This document shows positions 9,309-17,174 of a stretch of DNA of 26,441 bases, in pieces. The first letter of the stretch is position 1. The number at the start of each line of letters is the position of its first letter. The stretch lies in NCBI GenBank assembly GCA_002284615.2, contig MU069753.1, forward strand, positions 291,527 through 317,967, given 5' to 3'. This DNA comes from Dunaliella salina. Lineage: Eukaryota; Chlorophyta; Chlorophyceae; Chlamydomonadales; Dunaliellaceae. A program made the translations under genes and the position numbers. The notes below the pieces were generated by a model. It saw nothing but the letters and a program-made list of their open reading frames with translations. It had not been told where the DNA came from and did no database searches.

Positions 9309-10218
9309 TTCATGGAGGAGTGCTGTGCAAGTTTTTGACCACAGTCCAAATTTCTTTTTGATGGTACCGAGTACAGAGGTGTCCCAGTGTTCCAAATTTG
9401 CTTGTAAGCACGGTGTGACGGGGAAGGCACAAGCTATGCAAGGAATGACAGCAGTGCGCAATATATCTAATGTTTGTTTGGGGCTAGCATATGATTGTTC
9501 AAGCCGCTGTAATTTGTCAGAGAGTTTTTGGGTCATATTCTGCAGCTGGTGAGACCAGTTGGGGTCCATGGTTATTAAGACGCCCAGGAAATGGAAAGGT
9601 TTATCAGAGCGCATGAGTTGGGCTGGTTGGCCTTGCACCGAAATCCTGCCAGTAAGTGTTGGGCATAATCTGACATATTGTGTTGCTGCGCAGTTGTGTG
9701 CTCTCTTTGCTGTGCAGGATGCAGGTAACCTTGGTCTTGTTTCCAGAGATGCTGAGGTGTGCCCAATCTGCATAGAGTGTAAGTTTCTTGGCTTGAAGCT
9801 GGAGGTTTTGAAATGTTTTCATTAGACAAATGAGGTCATCAGCCAAGGCCCCACTACTCATTGTGTTTCTAACTTTTTCTTGTGGTGAAGAAGCAGAAGG
9901 GGTGCATGCATGTGTGTAACCCCGATTACCAACATGCAGCCAGCGGAGCAGGGGCTCAATGTAGATAAGAAAGAGGAAGGGAGAAAGTGTGCCTCTGTGT
10001 ATGGTTCCCTTCTCTACAGGGATTTCAGAGGTGTGACCTCCTGTAGGGAGCCTAACTCGCGTGCTTGCTTGGTGGTAGAGGTTTTCGACCACATCAATAG
10101 CACCTGTGGGGAAACCCAGGTCGTACATAATAATGAGTACCCTTACTACAGACAAAAGGGCCAGCAAAAAAAGGCAGTGGGCTCCAACAAAATTTCCCCC
10201 TCCAGTGCTCCAATCCAA
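9309..10218 (-). pseudogene. D1 reverse transcriptase, motifs B to E and thumb
   Basis: The frame from 10218 contains LGFPTGAIDVVENLY, then a motif-B block GT..RGTLSPFLFLIYIEPL, then ADDL with the catalytic Asp pair at 9835-9840, then LTLYADWAHLSISGNKTKV. A frameshift near 9720 moves to a second frame with the motif-E/thumb segment FHFLGVLI...NW, then LRTAVIP and KKKFGLW. Two defects are visible: the usual QGD of motif B reads H-R-G, and motif A with its catalytic Asp is not found just upstream, where the reading collapses into LFLLALLSVVRVL. The IEPLLRWL signature is of the kind I associate with RandI-like RTs rather than L1 or CR1. It is broken at 9308/9309 by F1, and the thumb resumes beyond F1 near 7085. 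Confidence 0.8.
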
Positions 10219-10309
10219 ATGAGGAGGGTGCTCATTTGCTCCTCGTTAAATTCCCTGTGCATCTGCATACTCAACATATACAAAAAAAGGGAATGGTAGA
10301 TTTTAAGGC

Positions 10310-10555
10310 AAAAAGTGAGCTGCGGTGGAGCAAAGACACACCCAGAGCTCTGACACAGAGCTCACATGCGGTGGAGCAAAGACACACACAGAGCCCACAT
10401 GCACACAGAGCTCACATGCACACAGAGCTCACAAAGACACACACAGAGCTCACATGCACATAGAGCTCACATGCACACAGAGCTCACACAGATACACACA
10501 GAGCTCACATGCGGTGGAGCAAAGACACACACAGAGCTCACATGCACACAGAGCT
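10310..10555. repeat. 17-19 bp minisatellite (CACACAGAGCTCACATG unit)
   Basis: Tandem units of CACACAGAGCTCACATG and variants are interrupted three times by a CGGTGGAGCAAAGA block, giving a higher-order pattern. It is open in all frames (for example repeating HTELTCM), but this is a consequence of the repeat and not a gene. It runs into the assembly gap, so the true length is unknown. Confidence 0.9.
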
Positions 10556-11497
10556 NNNNNNNNNNNNNNNNNNNNNNNNNNNNNNNNNNNNNNNNNNNNN
10601 NNNNNNNNNNNNNNNNNNNNNNNNNNNNNNNNNNNNNNNNNNNNNNNNNNNNNNNNNNNNNNNNNNNNNNNNNNNNNNNNNNNNNNNNNNNNNNNNNNNN
10701 NNNNNNNNNNNNNNNNNNNNNNNNNNNNNNNNNNNNNNNNNNNNNNNNNNNNNNNNNNNNNNNNNNNNNNNNNNNNNNNNNNNNNNNNNNNNNNNNNNNN
10801 NNNNNNNNNNNNNNNNNNNNNNNNNNNNNNNNNNNNNNNNNNNNNNNNNNNNNNNNNNNNNNNNNNNNNNNNNNNNNNNNNNNNNNNNNNNNNNNNNNNN
10901 NNNNNNNNNNNNNNNNNNNNNNNNNNNNNNNNNNNNNNNNNNNNNNNNNNNNNNNNNNNNNNNNNNNNNNNNNNNNNNNNNNNNNNNNNNNNNNNNNNNN
11001 NNNNNNNNNNNNNNNNNNNNNNNNNNNNNNNNNNNNNNNNNNNNNNNNNNNNNNNNNNNNNNNNNNNNNNNNNNNNNNNNNNNNNNNNNNNNNNNNNNNN
11101 NNNNNNNNNNNNNNNNNNNNNNNNNNNNNNNNNNNNNNNNNNNNNNNNNNNNNNNNNNNNNNNNNNNNNNNNNNNNNNNNNNNNNNNNNNNNNNNNNNNN
11201 NNNNNNNNNNNNNNNNNNNNNNNNNNNNNNNNNNNNNNNNNNNNNNNNNNNNNNNNNNNNNNNNNNNNNNNNNNNNNNNNNNNNNNNNNNNNNNNNNNNN
11301 NNNNNNNNNNNNNNNNNNNNNNNNNNNNNNNNNNNNNNNNNNNNNNNNNNNNNNNNNNNNNNNNNNNNNNNNNNNNNNNNNNNNNNNNNNNNNNNNNNNN
11401 NNNNNNNNNNNNNNNNNNNNNNNNNNNNNNNNNNNNNNNNNNNNNNNNNNNNNNNNNNNNNNNNNNNNNNNNNNNNNNNNNNNNNNNNNNNNNNNNN
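10556..11497. other. Assembly gap (942 N)
   Basis: An uninterrupted run of N is flanked on the left by the minisatellite and on the right by (CA)n. The gap was most likely caused by collapse of these repeats. Its length may be an estimate. Confidence 0.99.

Positions 11498-11545
<48 letters not shown>
11498..11545. repeat. (CA)n microsatellite
   Basis: A perfect CA run follows the gap. Immediately right, 11565-11577 contains a GGGGCTTAGCCCC palindrome, just before the left duplication of the F2 insertion. Confidence 0.97.
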
Positions 11546-11547
<2 letters not shown>

Positions 11548-11594
11548 TGTGGAGGGGGAAGGGGGGCTTAGCCCCTTTTTTTGTGATCCGGAGG

Positions 11595-12676
11595 CTATTG
11601 GTAGGGGGCATGACGTGGTTGATCTGCTGCTGAGGCAGCTGAGGGAAGGTGCAAGAGTGCAGCCTGACATTGTTGAGCCTCCTGTTCTAAAAACTTTTCA
11701 GGGGCTGGTTGCAAGGCAGATTGGCATGATGGATGCTCAGGCCTCCCCTGTTTTGACTGTGTGAATGCGCCCTTTATTCAATTTGCAGTTGTCCAACGCC
11801 TGCGGCCAAGTGGGTGCGGATATGACAGGGTGAATGTGCTAGTGCCTTACATCGCGCAGTGTTCAAATTGTTGCTGAAAAAAGCCCGCATACCCAACGAC
11901 TGGAAAAAGGCAAACCTGGCTCCTGTGTACAAGAAAGGTGCCTCCTTGGATCCCAACAACCATAGGATGCTTGCTGTGAGTGGGACAATGTACCGCGTGT
12001 ATGCAAATTTGTTGCGGGCTCTGATTACTCATTGGTGCGTGAGTGAGCGCAAGGTCCCGGACACTCAGTTTGGATTTTGCCCTGGGCGTAACACGTTACA
12101 ACCCCTTTTCATTCTAAGGCACCTACAGCACCCTGCACGTTCACGGACGCCTGGGCGTTTGCATGCTGCATTTATTAAATTCAAGCAGGCGTACGACACC
12201 ATACCAAGGCAGGCTTTATGGCAGCACCTTCAGAACATTCACATGCCTGCTCCTTTTCTTGCTGCCATCCAAGATATGTATGAAGGGGATGAGTATGTGC
12301 CAAAGGATGGTGACAAGACTGCTAGTGTACACCCTGATTCGGGGGTCAAGCAGGGATGCCCTCTGTCACCCATGCTTTTCTCCTTGTATATCAATGATGT
12401 GGACTTTGTTGCAGAGGGATGTACGGGTGCCGTGACAGGGACTGAGGGGCTTAATGTGTCGCATTTGTCGTTTGCTGATGACCTGACTCTGATTAGTAAT
12501 GCCGCCGATGATCTAGAGCATGCTCAACCGGCTGCATGCATACGCGCACAAAAAGCATCTGATCATTAACACGAGCAAGTCTGAGGTGGTGCATTTTAAC
12601 TCAAGTGGCAGTAATTTGCTTACGTTCACAGTAGGTGGAGTTGCGCTGCAGTGCAAAGAGAGCTTCAAGTATCTAG
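11595..12676 (+). pseudogene. F2 reverse transcriptase, motifs 1 to E, catalytic Asp lost
   Basis: After a frame-shifted linker (11595-11858), the frame from 11859 reads IPNDWKKANLAPVYKKG, NNHRMLAVSG, VPDTQFGFCPGRNT, then motif A as AAFIKFKQAYDT, motif B SGVKQGCPLSPMLFSLYIND (KQGCPLSP at 12348-12371) and motif C LSFADDLTLIS (FADD at 12471-12482). Motif A normally reads F-x-D-F-K-x-A-[FY]-D. The first Asp, a metal ligand, is Lys here (AAA, 12177-12179), so the enzyme would be inactive even without other damage. A frameshift near 12515 moves into LNRLHAYAHKKHLIINTSKS, ending in FKYL at the hAT insertion. The family is APE-type; I do not assign the clade. Confidence 0.88.
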
Positions 12677-13054
12677 CAGGGCTGCACCATACGCCTACGC
12701 TACGCTACGTCTACGTTACGCTACGTCTACGCTACGCTACGTGAGGCTGTGAGCGTAGGAATAAGAAAGTCATTTGCCTTGCTTCTTTTTAATTGTATGT
12801 TCTTTCTTTAAGCAAGAGGAGGGCGCAGCAGTCCTGAGTTGCTCAATCTATGAATAATTTAGAAGGGAGGGAGATGGGCCCATAAGACAAGACCCTACTG
12901 CCTCAGGGACTTCTAGACTTCGGTCCTTTTATTTACTCTTACTGCCAAGGAGTTGGCTCATTGTAATCTTTAGCACACTACTGCATAAGATGGACGGAGC
13001 CTGAAACAAGTAATTGAGCAGGCACGCGCAAATGTGTGCATGCAAGTGTTACCA

Positions 13055-13165
13055 TGAAAGAAGAAAGAAAGTCTACGATGGGCACAGCCAACGTGCATTA
13101 AGGAGGCCCGACAATTAGTGCTGAACCATGTAAGTGAGCCCCACCAGTTTTACCTAGAGAAGGAG
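13055..13165 (+). repeat. Short interspersed repeat S, copy S2
   Basis: Same ordered blocks as S1: GAAAGAAAGTCTACG, a degraded hairpin (ACGATGG...CCAACGT), CGTGCATTAAGG, GGCCCGACAATTAG and GTGAGCCCCACCA. It lies inside the hAT relic, so it inserted there or was captured by it. Confidence 0.65.
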
Positions 13166-13244
13166 AAGCACAGAAGTCTATACCAGCAACTTGGCCTCCA
13201 CCTAGAACACTCAAGACACAGACGTCAAGAGCCACAGGAACAAG

Positions 13245-13840
13245 CAGTATGCATCACACCTGGTCCAGGAGGCTTGTGCGCAAGCGGTTGTAGTGGGGAG
13301 GCTTTTACCCTGGGCCTGCTTTAATGACAGCTTGCAGCATGCGCAGCCAGTAGGGGGAGCGGGCGTGAGCAAACGGGACTCCACAGGCAGCAAAGTACAT
13401 GGACACCTGCAAATCTGCCTGCTCTCGTCGCTGCCGCTTGGCTGCATCATCCATGGTGGTTTGCGTGAGCGGCCAGCGCGTGGAGGCGCCTGACAGCTGC
13501 ATGGGCGTGCGCGTACCTGCTGATGCTGTGCTGCCCCTGCCCCCCCTGAGGTGTGGGTGCTGTTGCTGCTTGCTCCTAAATGAGATGCTCATCATTCAAG
13601 GGGCAGCGCTCATCCTCGCGCTTGGGCTTCTTCTTGTTGTCCTCCTTCATTTGGGTTGCCTCCTGCTCCTGCATGCTGCACACATCCTCTGCCTCGTAGG
13701 TGTGAGTGCAATCCTTCACACCCCAACCCAGCTTCAGCACATGGCTGCGCGCACGGGAGGGAGCTCCAGTGAAAAAAGCTATCGCACTGCCTGCACGTCT
13801 TGCCCTTTCGAACATCGAACAGCTTATTCTAAATATCATA
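13245..13840 (-). pseudogene. hAT transposase relic (BED-like segment and DUF659 start)
   Basis: On the minus strand, 13839-13600 reads GAPSRARSHVLKLGWGVKDC followed by a charged Lys/Glu-rich stretch. The spacing recalls the H/C half of a BED zinc finger, but the CxxC half is not evident. At 13595-13305 comes QADLQVSMYFAACGVPFAHA, RSPYWLRMLQAVIKAGPG, then a stop (TAA, 13305-13307), then KPPHYNRLRTSLLD in the same frame. This is the opening of the hAT DUF659 region, normally ...GVPF...(S/N)PYF..M..A....GPGYKPPS...LR..LL. The stop falls on the usual Tyr of GPGYKPP. The RNase H-like catalytic core and dimerisation region are absent. Confidence 0.7.
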
Positions 13841-14434
13841 ACTCATTGCTTTATGGCGAATATCAGTTATGATTTCCTTTGTTGTATTGAAGTCTAAAAA
13901 CCGGGAAAACCGGGGAAGCCTCAATGGACCAAGATTTCAAACAATTCCTTCTTATAAATTCCTTCTATGAATTCCTTCTTATAAATTGGATAAAACCGGG
14001 GGAATCAAAGTGCGGCAAACGTTGGAATACGGCCGCAATGGGCCGCGGAGAGCCCCAAAAAGACTTTGGTCAGAACTGTGCCAAAAAGCATAACTGCATA
14101 CTCATATATTAATTTGGCTCCAGTTTCTCGGTTTTCCTGGTTTTTGAGATTTGGTGATCGCAGAGGAAATCATAACTGATATTCGCCAGAATGTAAGGAA
14201 TGGAAAGAAGTGAGTGCTTGCATACTGGGTTGTTGGTGGGCACCCCTCGGCCCTTGGCGCCTGGCGTAGCAGAGTAGCACGTAGCGTAGGTGCGCTACGT
14301 GTCAAAATCTCACGTATGGTGCAGCCCTGGTATGGTGTTCCATAAGTGTCTGAAAAGAAAAAAAAAAGGAAAGAAAAACTACGTAGGCAGAGAAACTCTC
14401 CCTACATCAATTAAGGAAAAAAAGACGCTTTGGC

Positions 14435-15427
14435 TCAAAAAAGAGCCGTGTGCCCCCTCCACCACAAGGTATGAAAAAGAGAATGCTCATGTGGATCTGG
14501 AGGGTTACTACAAGCACCTGGCTTTAGAACCTGGCTGTGGGAAGTATTCTTGTTTTCAATAGCGCGGTGTATGGTGACAAGTTTGTGGGCATATTGAGCA
14601 GAATGGGCATGAAGTTGTTGAGCAAGCTTCGTGGCACGCTGGTGATCCAATCCTAGTTGTTTGAATTGCTTCAGGGTATCCTCAGTGTAAATAGTTCCAC
14701 CTACACCCAGGAGAATAGGGTGAATTGTAACAGCTTTAGCGTTGATAAGTTTACAAAGGTCTGCATGCTGCTGCTTTGCCGCGTTCAACTGATGCACTGG
14801 CCTTGTGTCTTCACATAACTTGATTTCTAGTAGGTGCACATGGCGTTCATTTGCACGAAGTTCATGGGGTTGCCTCGTGCGACTAGTTCTGGTGGTCCTC
14901 CGTGAGGAGCTGCGCAAAGCATGATGGGAATGGGTAGGAGAAACACCGTTAGAAGTATGTTTGGCATTAAAAGGGGTAATCAGAACAGCATCTGGTCGAC
15001 TGGAGCTGAGTCTTTTCCTCTCTGGAAGGTTGTAAGGGAAGAAGTAGGCAGGTGAAGTTCTGTTTGAGGCATGTGTAGGGAGTTGGAGGTTGTGTTGAGC
15101 AAGCTTAAAATCGCTTCCTATGTCTGTGTAGACCAGGCCTGCCCCTACAGGGCATTTGCTGAGGGCTTTTGTAATCATTCTGCCTGCAATGTTATGGCGT
15201 TCTGTTTTCGTGTCGGAGATGATATGGTTTTGGCAGCCTGAGAGCATGTGTAGTGCACTTTCCAAATGATGGCAGCCTGGGAGGGGACAAGATCGATCAG
15301 TTGATTTCTTAAAACGTACTGCATGTTTTTGGTTTTAGAGGGTGCCTGTGCGGTACTGCAGGATGGTACGCTTCATGGGTACAGAAATGTTGGGCATATT
15401 TCTGAAGGCATTGCTAATTTTTTTTAA
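14435..15427 (-). pseudogene. D2 CCHC knuckle, RLE endonuclease and C-terminal tail
   Basis: After the TAG at 15428 the same frame continues through KRTILQYRTGTL to a second stop (TAA, 15335-15337) where D1 has Tyr in YRTGTLYNGKHA. It then stays open to 14435. It holds a knuckle CPLPGCHHLESALHMLSGC, the RLE R-H-N motif (ERHNIAG), RPDAVLI (PD at 14990-14995), LLEIKLCED (EIK at 14819-14827), then the tail with IHPILLGVGGTIY and AQQLHAHSAQYAHKL. Knuckle, RHN, PD and E-x-K together identify the RLE nuclease that makes the first-strand nick. About 275 codons are intact past the second stop, which makes this the best-preserved RLE in the window. Confidence 0.88.
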
Positions 15428-16080
15428 CTACTTGCAGTAATAAGTTTCAATAGTAAGAGTAGTGGCCTGTTTTGGCATTGGCATACCAAGCTTGTGTCTA
15501 GAATGCATGTGGAATTTGAGAGCATCTTGAAGATTGGGAAAATAGGTGAGCTTCTGGGCGGGTGGTGGACCCGCAGATGTGCCTGCAGCATGCACTCTTT
15601 CTTCCTTGGCTAACCAGAAATTGTTTGTAAATGGATTTCCACCAGGACCTGCACCAGGAATCTTGGTGTCTGACACGCAGTTCTGGGCTTGCTTTGCCTG
15701 ACGTTTTGCAAGAGTATCTGCACATTCATTTCCAGCGATGCCAGCATGGGACTTCACCTTGTAAATTCGAATTTTGGTATGGAAGTCTCTAATGAGAGTT
15801 GAAACCATTTTAGGGACGTCTTGTTGGATATGCATCGGGTGTTTCTCAGGGTAAAAAAGTTGTTTACATATTTGTTCAAGAGAGGTGAGGTTGTCTGATG
15901 CAATGTCTAATGACAGCAGCAGCAATTGCTGCGAATTCAGCTCTAGTGATGGTTTTAGTAATCCCAGCACCGTTTGGTTCTACAAAGTTCTTGCTGTCAG
16001 TGGACGGGCAGTAGACGCCTGCTCCAATTTCTTGCTTACCGTTATGGACAAGGCAGCTGCCATCTGTGTATGCCCATGTT
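15428..16080 (-). pseudogene. D2 RNase H domain, frameshifted
   Basis: From 16080 the minus strand reads TWAYTDGS (TDGS at 16056-16067), about 40 residues, then TRAEFAAIAAAV (RAEF at 15933-15944). A frameshift near 15905-15920 then moves to LDIASDNLTSL (SDN near 15891-15899), and on to YKVKSHAGIAGNECADTLAK (KSHAG at 15740-15754, ECAD at 15716-15727). All four RNase H motifs (D, E, D, H/D) are thus intact at residue level, with one frame change between the second and third. The frame then stays open to a TAG at 15428-15430, which lies in line with the next segment and is an in-frame nonsense codon. Confidence 0.85.
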
Positions 16081-16394
16081 CTCCAACTAGCAACTTAGAG
16101 AGTTAGAATAGCATTGGATTGGCTGGGCGCCAAGTCTGTTTCTTGGATGATCATGTGTGGATTTTGAGGGTGTTTGGAGGCGTGTTGTTTGTCCAGTGGG
16201 AGGCGTTCCAGTTTATTGAAACCTGGCATGCATGGAATTCAGGACAGGGTGGCTGATGACAGTTATCAACTTCCACTGTGTGGCTTCTTTCAAACCTCCT
16301 TTCAAGCCTTGTAGCCAGTCTTTGTTATGGTTGTTGAGATGAACTCGAGCTGTGTCTGAATATGGAGAAGTCTTCTAAGCACGTCGCTGGTGCT

Positions 16395-16508
16395 TTTAGG
16401 TAGAGGGCCCCCTGGTGAGGCCTCTCACTTTTGTTAGGGGTTCTTCCCTTAATGCACGCGGCCTTTGGCTTGCATAGACTTTTCTTTTCTTTTCTTTTCT
16501 GTTCTTTT
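16395..16508 (-). repeat. Short interspersed repeat S, copy S3, in F2
   Basis: The reverse complement shows the S blocks: (GAAAA)n, AGTCTATG, CGCGTGCATTAAGG, AACCCCTAACA and GTGAGAGGCCTCACCA. It interrupts F2 between GTCGCTGGTGCT and GTCATGGCTGCC, which are contiguous in F4. TGCT at both edges (16391-16394 and 16509-16512) may be a short target duplication. A (TTTTC)n tract lies at its right end. Confidence 0.7.
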
Positions 16509-16512
16509 TGCT

Positions 16513-17174
16513 GTCATGGCTGCCTCTGGTCACATTTCACTGCTTGCAAGATTATGAGTTAGGTAGCAGTCCGCAAGCCACCCTATGGCTCGGGAAGACG
16601 TACTTGATTCCAGCAGCTATGTACGGTAGTCAAGTGTGGGGTACAGCCTTTGTGAAGCAAGAGACAGAACTTAAAAGCGAGCTGCAGGTCAGGCATTTGG
16701 GTTTCTTAAAGCCACTCTAGGTGTGAAGCGTACCACTTCTAACTGGACAGTACTGCGAGGGTGAGGCCATGAGCCCTTACAGTTCTTTTGGTTCAGATCT
16801 GTGATCAACTTGAAGCTGTACAACATTATGCTGGACTGCAACAGCACAACCCTTAAGAAGGTATTTCAGGCTGATTGCAATATGCACTCCAGGGCTGCTG
16901 GATGTTGGACTGCCCAGATGCTGGGTGGCTTTCAAGGGTTGCGCGAGTTTGATGAGTATGTGCAAGCAGTACAGAGGGGTGCACCGATCAAGATTCAGGA
17001 GTTTGCTGATGATCTGAGACTGAGACTGCGGGACGTCTGGAACACTGCTGCTATCGATGCGATGAGTGAGCCTCGGAACTCAGTGTTTCTCTATCAGTCT
17101 TATTTTGGCGTTCCTTTTCATTCTAATCTGCGTGCCCCAGTGCAAACTCCTCGTCACTTGTCTCTGAACCTCTC
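16513..17174 (+). pseudogene. F2 RT thumb and downstream region
   Basis: The F2 ORF continues after S3 with VMAASGHIS, a frameshift, then LGKTYLIPAAMYGSQVWGTA, LKSELQVRHLGFLK, a one-base shift, GVKRTTSN and a TGA near 16761 where relatives have RECGHEP. A second long frame from 16801 reads LKLYNIMLDCNSTTLKKVFQ, CWTAQMLGGFQGL, IQEFADDLRLRLRDVW, YFGVPFHSNLRAPVQTPRHL, LNLS. At least three frame or nonsense defects are present. It stops at the F3 insertion and resumes at 18069. Confidence 0.82.

Larger units (their letters stand above)
2845..10295 (-). mobile_element. D1: decayed RLE-type non-LTR retrotransposon (RandI/Dualen-like), interrupted by F1
   Basis: Read 5' to 3' on the minus strand, one element can be followed: RT palm and thumb (10218-9309), interruption by plus-strand F1 (9308-7101), the rest of the thumb (7085-6960, with a SLND motif), an unassigned region (6886-6100), a PHD finger (5939-5760), a region with a methyltransferase-like motif (about 5110-4680), RNase H (about 4330-3920), CCHC and RLE (3523-3158), and a conserved tail (to about 2845). 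RLE together with RNase H downstream of an RT is, to my knowledge, typical of the RandI/Dualen clade first described in Chlamydomonas. No N-terminal APE is seen; the 5' end meets a minisatellite and an assembly gap. Many frameshifts show the copy is dead. Confidence 0.75.
12677..14329 (-). mobile_element. hAT-family DNA transposon relic inserted in F2
   Basis: The termini are perfect 17-bp inverted repeats, CAGGGCTGCACCATACG at 12677-12693 and its complement at 14313-14329. CAGGG(C/G)TGCAC ends are characteristic of hAT elements. Just inside, both ends carry CTACG/CTACGCTACGT subterminal repeats (12695-12741; complement near 14270-14300), as in hAT transposase-binding regions. The interior has hAT coding relics on the minus strand and one S repeat. 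Removing the element joins F2 exactly as K-Y-L-G-M-V-F-H-K with no duplicated bases, although hAT insertions normally leave an 8-bp duplication. Confidence 0.75.
14355..16351 (-). mobile_element. D2: 5'-truncated RLE/RNase H non-LTR element inserted in F2
   Basis: The 1997-bp insert is bounded by a perfect 9-bp target-site duplication, GTGTCTGAA, at 14346-14354 and 16352-16360. On the minus strand it runs from NNHNKDWLQGLKGGLKEA (matching D1 just upstream of RNase H) through RNase H, CCHC, RLE and the conserved tail, then a short 3' UTR ending in a pyrimidine-rich stretch (complement of 14355-14380). The 3' UTR matches D3. The F2 reading frame continues across the insertion (FHKC-L-N-M-E-K). 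Since the target is a random point in another element, this is not a site-specific insertion like R2. Confidence 0.9.

Noticed and set aside
10325..10555. Regular spacing of repeats suggesting a CRISPR array
   Set aside because: The units are contiguous minisatellite copies with no unique spacers, in a eukaryotic context.
10325..11764. Very long open frames across the N gap on both strands
   Set aside because: They are open only because N cannot encode a stop and because the flanking simple repeats lack stops.
13399..13872. Plus-strand open frame of 157 codons rich in Leu and Cys
   Set aside because: It is the shadow of the hAT transposase relic on the minus strand, which has recognisable DUF659 motifs.
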